Assembly (NCBI GenBank): GCA_903895595.1
Contig: CAITUP010000104.1
Coordinates: forward strand, 1-64,000
Direction: 5' to 3'
DNA length: 64,000 bases
Source of the DNA: an uncultured Acetobacteraceae bacterium
Lineage (GTDB): Bacteria; Pseudomonadota; Alphaproteobacteria; Acetobacterales; Acetobacteraceae
In this document: positions 36,008 to 44,823 of the stretch, piece after piece
Layout of the letters: every line of letters begins with the position of its first letter
Numbering within the stretch: the first letter of the stretch is position 1
Notes under the pieces: model-generated
Database searches by the model: none
What the model saw: only the letters and a program-made list of their open reading frames with translations
What the model was told of the DNA's origin: nothing
Made by a program: the position numbers and the translations under genes

Positions 36008-36648
36008 TCGAAACTGGCCATCAGTTTGTCGATGTCCGACTGGTCCATGGCCTCGCGCGGTAACTGCGGGCCGTTCAGAAGTTCCTCCTCTGGGGTGAGT
36101 TCCGGCTTTGGCACCGCCGGAAGATCGGCAACCTTTGGACCGAACGTCGCGATGATGCGCGCGACCTTGTCCTCGATGGTTTTGAGCGTGGCGACGATCT
36201 TGGTGATGCGTTGCCCAGTGATGTCCTGGAAGCTGCACGCTTCGTAGATACGGGTGGTCGCATTTTGAAGATTTGTCGCCATTTCTCCCGTCGCGGTAGT
36301 GGCTACGTTGTCCAGAGTCTCGCAACTTTCCAGGATGGCGTTCGTGGCGGCTGCCGTATGCGATACGATCGCATCCAACTCGTCGGTCGCGAACGGAATG
36401 TGGCTGCCGGTGATGTCGTCCACCTTGAGCGCCGCGATTTCGATCTTGGCGTTGGCAATGGTACGTCCCAATTCTTCCACTTCCAGTAGCAGGGCAGTGT
36501 CATGGACGGTCAGGTCCTCACTCATGGTTGTCAGCACCGCACGTATGACCTCCGATACGATATGGGGTTCCACATTCGGCCGGTTGGCTCGGATTTCCGC
36601 GAGCCGGTGGGCCAAAAGAAATTCGTTCTGCCGCGCCGGTTCAGGCAT
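36004..36648 (-). CDS. cheZ: Chemotaxis protein phosphatase CheZ
   Basis: The 214-residue helical protein shows the CheZ active-site helix as YEACSFQDITGQRITKIV, with the glutamine that attacks CheY-phosphate. The C-terminal peptide QSDIDKLMASFD is the CheY-tethering tail. CheZ is best known from gamma- and betaproteobacteria, but this form sits in flagellar clusters of several Alphaproteobacteria. It overlaps cheY by 8 bp and the TPR gene by 4 bp. Confidence 0.92.
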   Translation of the reverse strand: MPEPARQNEFLLAHRLAEIRANRPNVEPHIVSEVIRAVLTTMSEDLTVHDTALLLEVEELGRTIANAKIEIAALKVDDITGSHIPFATDELDAIVSHTAAATNAILESCETLDNVATTATGEMATNLQNATTRIYEACSFQDITGQRITKIVATLKTIEDKVARIIATFGPKVADLPAVPKPELTPEEELLNGPQLPREAMDQSDIDKLMASFD

Positions 36649-37027
36649 GCCCCAGCACCTTTTCGATTTTTTCCTTGAGGGTTTCGGCGTTGAATGGCTT
36701 CACAATGTAGTTCGATACGCCGGCTTGCTTGGCAGCGACCACGTTTTCTGTCTTGCTTTCGGCGGTGATCATGATGAACGGCGTTTGTTTCAAGCGGTTG
36801 TCTGCCCGTACTTCCTGTAACAATTGCAGGCCGGTCATCGGCGCCATGTTCCAGTCGCTGATGACCAACCCGAAATTGCCGCCACGCAGCTTGGCCAGGG
36901 CTTCCGCGCCGTCGGAAGCTTCCTCGACATTGTTGAATTCGATTTGTTTCAGTAGGTTTCGGATGATGCGCAGCATCGTTTTGTAATCATCAACGATGAG
37001 AACGTTCATCGACTTGTCGATCGGCAT
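36641..37027 (-). CDS. cheY: Chemotaxis response regulator CheY
   Basis: This 128-residue single receiver domain carries the acidic pair in LIVDDYKTM, the phospho-accepting aspartate in VISDWNMAPMTG, the switch threonine in MITAES and the lysine in YIVKPF. DWNMP-like and KPF motifs are those of motor-binding CheY. It lies between motE and cheZ, so its CheY-phosphate is presumably turned off by the overlapping cheZ product. Confidence 0.95.
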   Translation of the reverse strand: MPIDKSMNVLIVDDYKTMLRIIRNLLKQIEFNNVEEASDGAEALAKLRGGNFGLVISDWNMAPMTGLQLLQEVRADNRLKQTPFIMITAESKTENVVAAKQAGVSNYIVKPFNAETLKEKIEKVLGHA

Positions 37028-37041
37028 AGGCTGCTTCCTTT

Positions 37042-37824
37042 TCAGCTTTTCGTGGGAGGGAGCCGCGAGGGATTCGCGGTTTCGGGATTGGGCTCCGCTG
37101 GCGCATCCCGCGGTCCGCGGGATTTTGCCAATTGCGTGGTCACTTCGCGGGCCCGGTCGGGCAACATCGCGGCGAGGATGGCTGCGGCCTTATTCTCCTT
37201 CATACGGCCTATCAGGGGCAGAAGTACTGACATCGATAGGTCGTTGAAAATCGCTGCGGCCTCACGGGGCTTCATCGTTTCGTACATCTTGACCAAGCCC
37301 TGCCAGTCGGCGTCCTCGCGCTTTTTTCGTTCGGCATCCAAAGATGCGAGTTGCGCCTGGAGCGTCTTGAGTTCGGCCACCCGCGCCGCGATTTTCTGTT
37401 CGGCGGCTATCAGCACGGACTCTCGAGCCGAGACTGACATACCGCGCTTTTCCAGCTCGAGGCGGCGCTGTCGCAACTCCAACAATACCGCGCGCTCGCT
37501 GCCTGTGATCGGTTGCGGTTCGGGCGGTGCGGCGGGCTCCTGCGGCGGTGCCGCCAGTGAGGCCGGTGCTGGTGAGGCAGGGTCCTTGCCATGGGCATCA
37601 CCAGCGGCAGGTTTCGCCCCGTGGCCGGATGGTTCGCGATGCGCGGACTCCGCCGGTTTGTGAGTGGCCGACGAGGGCTCTCCGGCCATCGCGGAGGCCA
37701 CCACCATGAGTCTTGCCCCCCCTTGCCATCCATGAAGCAGCCATTGCGCTTTCGCGATCAGCAGCAGACTCAGCACGCCAACTGTGACCGGCAGAAGCCG
37801 AAGCCCAGGCAGAAGTAGCGTCAT
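37042..37824 (-). CDS. motE: MotE-like flagellar motility protein (MgtE-N domain)
   Basis: The 260-residue protein has one N-terminal membrane helix (about 8-30), a proline/alanine-rich periplasmic linker (about 50-105), a coiled coil (about 115-165) and a C-terminal MgtE-N-like domain (LVKMYETMKPREAAAIFNDLSMSVLLPLIGRMKENKAAAILAAM, in parts). This is the layout of MotE, a MotC chaperone in rhizobia. It overlaps the DUF6468 gene as ATGA and precedes cheY by 14 bp. Motor-force genes motA/motB are not in the window. Confidence 0.82.
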   Translation of the reverse strand: MTLLLPGLRLLPVTVGVLSLLLIAKAQWLLHGWQGGARLMVVASAMAGEPSSATHKPAESAHREPSGHGAKPAAGDAHGKDPASPAPASLAAPPQEPAAPPEPQPITGSERAVLLELRQRRLELEKRGMSVSARESVLIAAEQKIAARVAELKTLQAQLASLDAERKKREDADWQGLVKMYETMKPREAAAIFNDLSMSVLLPLIGRMKENKAAAILAAMLPDRAREVTTQLAKSRGPRDAPAEPNPETANPSRLPPTKS

Positions 37825-38270
37825 CGTGCCATCCTCAAGGCTCTGAGTAGATCGCGTTCAGCCTGACTTTTAAGTTTCGGTTCGGGGGGAGGGGGGCTGG
37901 GGTCGGGATCGTTGGCGGTGACAACCGGGACAGCTTCGGTGAGCAGGCGCGCGCCGCGGATCAGGACCTCCAGCCGATCAGCCAAGCGGTTCCCGCGTTC
38001 GGTTAGCAGCGCGAGATCGTCCTTTAGCGCCGTCCCGGCATCGACCAGTTGCGTGATGTCGCGACCGGCGCTTATGGCTGCCTGCCTCAAACGAACTAGA
38101 CTCGCCTCGGCTTGTGTCGTGCTGACGTTGAAGCCAGCAACCAAAGCCTCCAGAGTCGTACGGTCCCGCCGCAGCCCGCTAAGCGCCCGTTCCAGCCGTA
38201 AGACGTGAAACAGGGTGGCGATCAGGAGACCGGTCAGTGTGAATTGCAGGATCCATTCCATACCGGGCAT
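37821..38270 (-). CDS. DUF6468-like flagellar-operon protein
   Basis: The 149-residue protein has one N-terminal membrane helix (EWILQFTLTGLLIATLFHVLRLERAL) and a long coiled coil, then a proline-rich stretch and a basic tail. I recognise the pattern as the DUF6468 family found beside fliM and motE in Rhodospirillales. Function is unknown; membrane anchoring suggests a basal-body or stator role. ATG 38270 is preferred; GTG 38279 and ATG 38261 are alternatives. Confidence 0.72.
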   Translation of the reverse strand: MPGMEWILQFTLTGLLIATLFHVLRLERALSGLRRDRTTLEALVAGFNVSTTQAEASLVRLRQAAISAGRDITQLVDAGTALKDDLALLTERGNRLADRLEVLIRGARLLTEAVPVVTANDPDPSPPPPEPKLKSQAERDLLRALRMAR

Positions 38271-38306
38271 TCTGCGCACGCCTTCGTTAAGAAAAGGTTA
38301 ACGGGG

Positions 38307-39377
38307 TCAATTTCTTTCGTTGTGTTGAGAGCGCGGGATTTCACGCTCGATCCGCACGGCGATTCGGTTCTTCCGCCGGCCGACCCTGCCTTCGAACAGG
38401 CGGACTGAGCCGCAACTGATCTGTACCGTCGATCCGGGTGGCGAGTTCAGGGCGATCTTCGACCCGGGGACCAGATTAACGACCTCGGACAGGCGGACGG
38501 TCTGCTCGTCCAACACCACCTCCAGTTCGACATCCGTCAGCCAAAGTTCCTCGGCCAGATGGGTTTCCCAGATCGAGTCGCGTCCGAATTTCTCTCCCAT
38601 GAATTGCTGGAGCAGCAGTTCCCGCACGGGTTCGAGGGTCGCGTAAGGGAGTAACAGCGCCATGTTTCCACCGCGATCCTCCATATCGATTCGTAACCTG
38701 GCCAGTATGGCAGCGTTGGAGAGACGACTGATCGTGGCGAAGCGGGGATTCACCTCCAGACGTTCGAACCGGAAGGTCACCGGGCAAATCGGGTCGAAGC
38801 TGGCGGAAAGATCGGCCAGCACCACCGTGATCAAACGTTCGACCAAGGTCCGTTCGATCGTGGTGTAAGGACGTCCCTCAATGCGCATCGCGGCGGTACC
38901 GCGCCTGCCGCCCAGCAACACGTCCACGATGGAGTAGATCAACGCTGAATCCACCACCATCAGGCCGTAATTGTCCCACTCATCGGCCTTGAAAACCGCC
39001 AACATTGCAGGCAAAGGAATGGAGTTTAAATAGTCTCCAAACCGTAAGCTCACGATATTGTCGATGCCGACCTCTACGTTGTCGGACGTGAAATTCCGTA
39101 ACGATGTGGACATGATTCGAACCAGCCGGTCATACACGATTTCCAGCATCGGCAGTCGTTCGTACGACACTAACCCGGAACTGATGATCCGCTGCATACC
39201 GCTGCGGGAGTCTCCGCCGGCCGGACCGTCGTCGAAGCCCAGGAGGCTGTCGATCTCCGCCTGATTTAGGACTCTGGCCGGCTGTGCCGTCTCCATCGGA
39301 AGGGCGGCATCGGTATCGGTCTCCGCGCCCCAGGCGGCGGCGAGATCTTCGTCCGATTGTGGGTTGGAATCGCTCAT
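38307..39377 (-). CDS. fliM: Flagellar motor switch protein FliM
   Basis: FliM (356 residues) joins FliG and FliN in the C ring and binds CheY-phosphate. The N-terminal LNQAEIDSLLGF is the CheY-binding peptide. The CheC-like middle domain contains YERLPMLEIVYDRLVRIMSTSLRNF (in parts), and the C-terminal SpoA domain contains VNLVPGSKIALN. The start overlaps the fliL stop as ATGA. Confidence 0.96.
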   Translation of the reverse strand: MSDSNPQSDEDLAAAWGAETDTDAALPMETAQPARVLNQAEIDSLLGFDDGPAGGDSRSGMQRIISSGLVSYERLPMLEIVYDRLVRIMSTSLRNFTSDNVEVGIDNIVSLRFGDYLNSIPLPAMLAVFKADEWDNYGLMVVDSALIYSIVDVLLGGRRGTAAMRIEGRPYTTIERTLVERLITVVLADLSASFDPICPVTFRFERLEVNPRFATISRLSNAAILARLRIDMEDRGGNMALLLPYATLEPVRELLLQQFMGEKFGRDSIWETHLAEELWLTDVELEVVLDEQTVRLSEVVNLVPGSKIALNSPPGSTVQISCGSVRLFEGRVGRRKNRIAVRIEREIPRSQHNERN

Positions 39378-39886
39378 TGGATCAAGATCTGTGTAAACAG
39401 CACATCTAACACCCGAGCGGGCATGACTGCGACGTTGGCACGGGCAATGAGCTCTTCACGCAGGCGATAGGTGCCGGCGGACCCACGCAACTCTTCGGGA
39501 CGCATCTCGCGCAGATAGGTCTGGAACAGGTCCAGTACCCGCGGCATGGCTTGTTTGACCTTTTCGACGTCTTCCGTCGTCGCAACCTCCAGTCTCGATT
39601 GCAGCTTCAGATAGCTGGGGCGTCTTGGGTCGCCATTCAGATTGGCGACCATATCGGGCATTTCGACATAAACCGGTGCAGCCGGCTTCGCGGCTTCTTC
39701 ATGGTGTTGCTCTCCATGTTTCATACCCAGCAGGTTCGGCAGAATCCCAGTGAACCAAAGACCAGCGGCAGCGCCCAGCAGCAGGAGCACCGAGGCAACA
39801 AGCAGGATCAACTTCTTCTTGCCGGACTTCGGCGGCGCTTCCGCGGCACCGTCGGGCGTGGGGGAAGGGGGAGGGGGCTTGCTCAT
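39374..39886 (-). CDS. fliL: Flagellar basal body-associated protein FliL
   Basis: FliL is a single-pass membrane protein that surrounds the stator. The 170-residue product has a proline-rich cytoplasmic start, one membrane helix (KKLILLVASVLLLLGAAAGLW) and a periplasmic SPFH-like domain with YVEMPDMVANLNGD and LREELIARAN. ATG 39886 is chosen over TTG 39907. It is the first gene of the seven-gene minus-strand motor operon, divergent from flgF. Confidence 0.93.
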   Translation of the reverse strand: MSKPPPPSPTPDGAAEAPPKSGKKKLILLVASVLLLLGAAAGLWFTGILPNLLGMKHGEQHHEEAAKPAAPVYVEMPDMVANLNGDPRRPSYLKLQSRLEVATTEDVEKVKQAMPRVLDLFQTYLREMRPEELRGSAGTYRLREELIARANVAVMPARVLDVLFTQILIQ

Positions 39887-39941
39887 GCGGCGTACCCTGA
39901 CAGCCAAAGGTTAACAAAAAGTGAAGAAAACTGCCTTCGGA

Positions 39942-39956
39942 CGGCATTTTTTGCCG
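39942..39956. promoter_or_regulatory. Putative FlbD-like enhancer palindrome (fliL/flgF)
   Basis: CGGCA-TTTTT-TGCCG is a perfect palindrome with the same arms and 5-base spacing as the one at 21386-21400. Its centre is about 112 bp upstream of the flgF -24 element and about 63 bp upstream of the fliL ATG, so it could act on either operon. Confidence 0.6.
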
Positions 39957-40059
39957 GGAAAGCGATTTTGCCGACCTTGTCGGGGCCTACTCGGTCGATA
40001 GAGGCCCCTTTTCTGGGGGAAATCTCGGCCAACGGCCGGTATCCGCATGGCTGTAGGAT

Positions 40060-40074
40060 TGGCACGTCCTTTGC
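40060..40074 (+). promoter_or_regulatory. Sigma-54 promoter of the flgF operon
   Basis: TGGCACG-TCCT-TTGC matches the -24/-12 consensus exactly, with GG and GC separated by 10 bases. The start of transcription should be near 40086, about 20 bases before the flgF ATG at 40108. It is the same class of promoter as that of the flgI operon. Confidence 0.85.
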
Positions 40075-40107
40075 GCTTCACCTGATGAACCCCACCCGGA
40101 GCATGCA

Positions 40108-40848
40108 ATGGATATCAATAGTTCGGTCGCTGCCTCTCGCCTTGTCGCGCAACAGCGGGCGAGCGCGGTCACGGGCAACAACATCGCGAACGCAAACACG
40201 CCGGGGTTCAAGTATGAACGGGTGCAGTTCGCCGACTGGCTGAACCGCCAAACCGGTATCGACACCCCGCGAGGCGGTGCGCCGATTGTCTACGCTCAGG
40301 ACCGGGCTACGTGGCGCGACTTGCAGCCCGGCTCGCTGTCGCAGACCGGCAACACATTCGATGTGGCGTTGACGGGCGACGGGTTTTTCACCGTCTCCAC
40401 GCAGCGTGGTGTCCGCCTGACACGGGACGGGCGGTTCGGACTGACTCCCGACGGCACTTTAGCTGACAGCACCGGAAATGCGGTGCTGGATGCCAATGGG
40501 CAGCCGCTTCGTATGCCGCCGAACGCGCGGCAGATCGCCATCGCCGGCGACGGGTCGGTTTCCACCGATTCCGGACCGGTCGGCAAATTGGGGGTCGTGA
40601 GCCCGAACGACCCTGGCCGCTTACGAGCCGAGGGAGCGACGCTGCTGAACGCACCCACGGGTACGAACGCGATCACCCGGCCTCGGGTCGTACAAGGTGC
40701 GCTGGAGGAATCGAACGTGCAGCCAGTTCTGGAGCTGACGCATATGCTGGCCGACGCAAAAGAGTTCCAGTTTGTGACCCAATTCCTGCAGGCCGAGTCG
40801 GACCGTCAGCAGGGTGCCATCGACAAGCTGCTGCCGACCACGAACTAA
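40108..40848 (+). CDS. flgF: Flagellar basal-body rod protein FlgF
   Basis: FlgF (246 residues) is a proximal rod subunit, exported by the flagellar type III system without a cleaved signal. The N-terminal rod motif NNIANANTPGFKYERVQF is present, the middle has GNTFDVALTGDGFFTVST, and the C terminus VQGALEESNVQPVLELTHML (one segment) is characteristic. First gene of flgF-flgG-flgA-flgH under a sigma-54 promoter. Confidence 0.95.
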   Translation: MDINSSVAASRLVAQQRASAVTGNNIANANTPGFKYERVQFADWLNRQTGIDTPRGGAPIVYAQDRATWRDLQPGSLSQTGNTFDVALTGDGFFTVSTQRGVRLTRDGRFGLTPDGTLADSTGNAVLDANGQPLRMPPNARQIAIAGDGSVSTDSGPVGKLGVVSPNDPGRLRAEGATLLNAPTGTNAITRPRVVQGALEESNVQPVLELTHMLADAKEFQFVTQFLQAESDRQQGAIDKLLPTTN

Positions 40849-40863
40849 GATAAGAGGACGCTC

Positions 40864-41649
40864 ATGAGATCGCTCGACATCGCCGGTACGGGTATGCAGG
40901 CGCAGCAAACCAACGTCGAAGTCATTTCCAACAATATTGCGAACATGACGACCACGGGCTTCAAACGTCGGCGAGCGGAGTTTCAGGACCTGATGTACCA
41001 GAATCTTCGCCGTGTCGGGTCGTCGAGTTCGGAATCCGGCAGCGTGCTGCCATCGGGCGCTCAGGTCGGGTTGGGGGTCAAGACGGCCGCCATTTACCGC
41101 ATCAACGAGCAGGGCAATCTACAGCAGACGTCGAACTCGCTCGATCTGGCGGTACAGGGGAATGGGTACTTCCAGGTGACGCTGCCGAGCGGCGAGACGG
41201 CTTATACGCGGGATGGGACGTTCGGGTTGGCGGCCGACGGCACCATCGTCACTGCCGACGGCTACACGGTGCATCCGGGCCTGCAAATACCCCCCGCCGC
41301 GACGAGCGTGACGGTCAATACCTCGGGCCAAGTGCAGGTGGCGCTTTCCGGTCAGACCGCCCCCCAGACCATCGGACAGCTACAGCTTGCGGTGTTTCCG
41401 AACGAGGTCGGTTTGGACGCGACGGGCGACAATCTGTTCCTACAGACCGCCGCGTCTGGGGCACCCGTGACAGGCAATCCATCCTCGACAGGATTTGGAT
41501 CCGTGATGCAGGGCTTCATCGAGACGTCCAACGTCAATGTCGTAACCGAGATCACCAATCTGATCACGGCCCAGCGGGCGTACGAGATGAACAGCCGTGT
41601 CATCACAACCAGCAACGACATGTTGTCCACATTGACCAATCTGCGGTGA
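40864..41649 (+). CDS. flgG: Flagellar basal-body distal rod protein FlgG
   Basis: FlgG (261 residues) forms the distal rod. The N terminus has the motif NNIANMTTTGFKRRRAEFQD and the next segment LMYQNLRRVG is FlgG-specific. The C terminus carries QGFIETSNVNVVTEITNLI and the D0 helix RAYEMNSRVITTSNDML. It follows flgF by 15 bp with AAGAGGA as ribosome site. Length is the family norm. Confidence 0.96.
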   Translation: MRSLDIAGTGMQAQQTNVEVISNNIANMTTTGFKRRRAEFQDLMYQNLRRVGSSSSESGSVLPSGAQVGLGVKTAAIYRINEQGNLQQTSNSLDLAVQGNGYFQVTLPSGETAYTRDGTFGLAADGTIVTADGYTVHPGLQIPPAATSVTVNTSGQVQVALSGQTAPQTIGQLQLAVFPNEVGLDATGDNLFLQTAASGAPVTGNPSSTGFGSVMQGFIETSNVNVVTEITNLITAQRAYEMNSRVITTSNDMLSTLTNLR

Positions 41650-41653
41650 TACC

Positions 41654-42613
41654 ATGCGTATCTCGATCGTCCTGCTGCTGATCGGTGCGGCGTTCCCCGC
41701 GAACGCGGCCTCCCTGCGGCCCACTACTGTCCTGCATGGTCCTACGGTACTGCTGCGCGATCTGTTCGACGACCCAGGTGCGGAGGCCAATCGTGTTTTG
41801 GGGCCGGGTCCGGTCCCGGGCGGCCGCATTGTCGTCGAAGCGCCACAACTTCGGGCGATTGCTCGGCAGTTCGATGTAGATTGGCGACCGGCATCGTCCG
41901 CGGACCGGGCAGTACTGGAGCGGCCTGCGCAACCGATGAAGCGCGACGACGCTTTGTCCGCCATTCGGGCCGCACTGGTCGCTGCCGGCGCTTCGCCCGA
42001 TTGTGTTGTCGAACTGACCGGCTTCTCCGCCCCGTTGGTCCCGCTTGGCGCCAGCCCTCGCGCCGTGGTGTCGCAACTGGATTACGACGGGCGGTTGGGC
42101 CGTTTCAGCGCACTGCTCTCCGTGACCAGCGAAGGGATGGACCCTGTCAATTTGCGAGTGGCGGGACAGGTCCGCGAGTTGGTGGAATTGCCGGTCGCGG
42201 CGGCGCGGTTGCCGGCCGGCACCATCATTGGACAAGACGACGTGCACATGGCGCATGTCAGCGCCGGGAGCCTGCGCGGCGAGGTGGTGCACGTCATCGA
42301 GCAGATTGTCGGCATGCAACTCACCCACAGTGTCCAACCCGGACAGCCGCTGCTGCCCGCCGATTTGGCGCGGCCGATTATGGTGCGGCGAGGTGCCTTG
42401 GTGCGATTGCGACTGGAACGCGCTGGGTTGTCCGTAACGGGCCAAGCCGTGGCGCTGGACGCTGGCTCTGAAGGAGAACGGATCAGGGTGCAGAACCCTG
42501 GCTCCCGCACCATGCTGGAGGGGACCGTGATCGGCCCGAACCTCATTCGGGTGTCCCCGAATACCAGCCCCGAGGCTGCGGCCGCGCGTGGCGAGGACGT
42601 GTACCGGCAATGA
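41654..42613 (+). CDS. flgA: Flagellar P-ring assembly chaperone FlgA
   Basis: FlgA is the periplasmic chaperone for FlgI. The 319-residue protein has a signal peptide (MRISIVLLLIGAAFPANA), and the SAF domain carries LPAGTIIGQDDVHMAHV. The C-terminal signature is RAGLSVTGQAVALDAGSEGE and IRVQNPGSRTMLEGTVIG. The N half is longer than in enterobacterial FlgA. It overlaps flgH by 4 bp (ATGA). Confidence 0.93.
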   Translation: MRISIVLLLIGAAFPANAASLRPTTVLHGPTVLLRDLFDDPGAEANRVLGPGPVPGGRIVVEAPQLRAIARQFDVDWRPASSADRAVLERPAQPMKRDDALSAIRAALVAAGASPDCVVELTGFSAPLVPLGASPRAVVSQLDYDGRLGRFSALLSVTSEGMDPVNLRVAGQVRELVELPVAAARLPAGTIIGQDDVHMAHVSAGSLRGEVVHVIEQIVGMQLTHSVQPGQPLLPADLARPIMVRRGALVRLRLERAGLSVTGQAVALDAGSEGERIRVQNPGSRTMLEGTVIGPNLIRVSPNTSPEAAAARGEDVYRQ

Positions 42614-43335
42614 GGCGCCTGATTCCCTGCGTCGCTCTGATGCTGTTGTCGGGGTGCGGTGCCTTGACCCGGTTGTCCGAAGTCGGGCGTCCGCCGGGCA
42701 TGACGGTTTCGTCCGACCCGACGAAGGAGCCGGACTGGCGCCCGATCACCATGCCGATGCCTAGGCAGGAGAGTACGCCGAATGAGGCGAACGCGTTGTG
42801 GCGGCCGGGGTCACGGGCCTTCTTTAAGGATCAGCGGGCGGCCCAGGTTGGCGATATTGTCACTGTTTTGGTTACCATGAACGACTCCGCGAATCTTAGT
42901 AATGGCACGACCGCCACACGCACCGGTGCGGAATCCGCAGGTATGCCGAACCTGTTCGGTATGGAGGCTTTACTGCCGAAGACCATCGTCGATCCATCCA
43001 AGCTGCTTACCTCCAGCTCGTCGAACAGCAATACCGGTTCCGGTCAGATTAAGCGCGCGGAAGCCGTCGCACTACGCTTGGCCGGGGTCGTGACTCAAGT
43101 TTTGCCGAATGGCAATCTTGTAGTGTCAGCGCGGCAGGAGGTTCGGGTCAACAGCGAGTTGCGGGAGCTTCTGGTGACCGGTGTCATACGGCCGCAGGAT
43201 ATCGCGTCGGATAACACGGTGCTTCACGATCGTATGGCCGAAGCTCGGATTGCCTATGGCGGACGCGGCCAATTGATGGAAGTGCAAAGCCCGAGATGGG
43301 GGCAGCAGATCATGGATATCGTGCTGCCGTTCTGA
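42610..43335 (+). CDS. flgH: Flagellar L-ring protein FlgH
   Basis: FlgH (241 residues) is an outer-membrane lipoprotein that forms the L ring. A lipobox LLSGC (cysteine near residue 16) follows a short signal peptide. [16 protein letters not shown]-like [20 protein letters not shown] and [20 protein letters not shown] are family motifs, and it ends [12 protein letters not shown] as FlgH does. Last gene of the flgFGAH operon. Confidence 0.95.
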   Translation: MRRLIPCVALMLLSGCGALTRLSEVGRPPGMTVSSDPTKEPDWRPITMPMPRQESTPNEANALWRPGSRAFFKDQRAAQVGDIVTVLVTMNDSANLSNGTTATRTGAESAGMPNLFGMEALLPKTIVDPSKLLTSSSSNSNTGSGQIKRAEAVALRLAGVVTQVLPNGNLVVSARQEVRVNSELRELLVTGVIRPQDIASDNTVLHDRMAEARIAYGGRGQLMEVQSPRWGQQIMDIVLPF

Positions 43336-43433
43336 TGGCCGGTGGCCGCGAGCCTTGCAGAACCCCCCCAACCCTCCTAACTATCCCTTTCCCATCACAC
43401 TCCGACCCAACCAAACCCACCTGGGAGAAAACC

Positions 43434-44312
43434 ATGTTCAAGGGATCGCTTGTCGCTCTGATCACCCCCATGCGCGCGGATGGGTCGGTCGATGAGAAAG
43501 CCTATGCCGATTTCGTGGACTGGCAGATCAAAGAAGGCACCCACGGGCTGATCCCCGTCGGCACCACTGGCGAGAGCCCCACCCTCTCCCACGATGAACA
43601 CAAGCGCGTGGTGGAAATCGCCATCGAGGTCTCTGCTGGCCGAGTCCCCATTATCGCCGGCGCGGGATCCAACAGCACCGCGGAAGCTATCGAGCTCGCC
43701 CGCCACGCCAAGGAAGCCGGCGCCGATGCCACCCTGGTCGTGACGCCCTATTATAATAAGCCCACGCAGGAGGGCATGTTCCTGCACTTTTCCGCCATCG
43801 CCGACGCGGTGGACATTCCCATGATCATCTACAACATCCCTCCGCGCAGCGTGGTTGATATGTCGGTGGAGACTATGGCGCGTCTCGCCAAGCACAAGAA
43901 CATCGTTGGCGTGAAGGACGCGACCGCCAATCTGGTGCGCCCGCTGCACACCGCGCTCGCCTGCGGCGACGATTTCTGCATGTTGTCGGGTGAAGATCAC
44001 ACGGCCCTGTCGTTCAATGCCGCCGGTGGCGTCGGCTGCATCAGCGTCACCGCCAACGTGGCCCCGCGTTTGTGCAGCGAAATGCAGACCGCCTGGGCCG
44101 AGGGACGTTTGGCCGAGGCGATGGCGATCCAGAACCGTCTGGTGCCGCTGCACGACGCGTTGTTCTCCGAAACCTCCCCCGGTCCGGTGAAGTTCGCGGC
44201 GTCTCTGCTGGGTAAAACGTCGGAGCATTGCCGCCTGCCGCTGGCGCCGCTGATGGGGCCGACGCGAGACCGCGTCCGCGCCGCCATGACCGCCGTCGGG
44301 CTGCTGAACTGA
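43434..44312 (+). CDS. dapA: 4-hydroxy-tetrahydrodipicolinate synthase
   Basis: DapA condenses pyruvate with aspartate semialdehyde, opening the lysine/diaminopimelate branch. The 292-residue TIM barrel has [14 protein letters not shown], the catalytic tyrosine in YNIPPRS and the Schiff-base lysine in [11 protein letters not shown] 43434 follows GGGAG and starts the canonical [13 protein letters not shown]; the longer open frame overlapping flgH is spurious. Followed by smpB after 6 bp. Confidence 0.96.
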   Translation: MFKGSLVALITPMRADGSVDEKAYADFVDWQIKEGTHGLIPVGTTGESPTLSHDEHKRVVEIAIEVSAGRVPIIAGAGSNSTAEAIELARHAKEAGADATLVVTPYYNKPTQEGMFLHFSAIADAVDIPMIIYNIPPRSVVDMSVETMARLAKHKNIVGVKDATANLVRPLHTALACGDDFCMLSGEDHTALSFNAAGGVGCISVTANVAPRLCSEMQTAWAEGRLAEAMAIQNRLVPLHDALFSETSPGPVKFAASLLGKTSEHCRLPLAPLMGPTRDRVRAAMTAVGLLN

Positions 44313-44318
44313 GGGCGT

Positions 44319-44807
44319 ATGGCTGAGGTCAAGACGAAAAAAGGCCTGATCTCGCACGGCCTCGCGGCGCAAAACCGTAAGGCCCGCTACGACTACACGA
44401 TCAAGGAAACGGTGGAAGCCGGCGTGGTGCTGAAAGGCCCCGAGGTCAAGTCGCTGCGCCTCGGCCGCGCGACCATCACCGAGGCTTGGGCCGGGGAGCG
44501 CGACGGGGAGATGTTCCTCTTCAACGTCTACATCCCAGAATACCAGGGCGGTGTCCTGTCCCGCTTCGACCCGCGGGCACCGCGCAAGCTGCTGTTGAAA
44601 AAGAAGCAGATCGACAAACTGCTTGGGGAGATTGCACGCCAAGGCAACAGCGTCGTCCCCCTCGACATCCACTTCAACGACGAAGGCCGAGCGAAAGTCC
44701 TGCTCGGCGTCGGCGTGGGGCGGAAGAAGTCCGATAAGCGCCACGCCATCGCCGAACGCGATTGGGCCCGCGACAAGGCGCGTATGATGAGCTCGCGCCG
44801 TCAGTAA
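44319..44807 (+). CDS. smpB: SsrA-binding protein SmpB
   Basis: SmpB carries tmRNA to stalled ribosomes for trans-translation. The 162-residue protein has NRKARYDYTIKETVEAGVVL, GPEVKSLRLGRATITEA and the basic C-terminal tail (RKKSDKRHAIAERDWARDKA) that enters the mRNA channel. dapA-smpB is a common pairing in Alphaproteobacteria. The tmRNA gene itself is not seen nearby. Confidence 0.96.
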   Translation: MAEVKTKKGLISHGLAAQNRKARYDYTIKETVEAGVVLKGPEVKSLRLGRATITEAWAGERDGEMFLFNVYIPEYQGGVLSRFDPRAPRKLLLKKKQIDKLLGEIARQGNSVVPLDIHFNDEGRAKVLLGVGVGRKKSDKRHAIAERDWARDKARMMSSRRQ

Positions 44808-44823
44808 CACCCAGGAGACCGAA

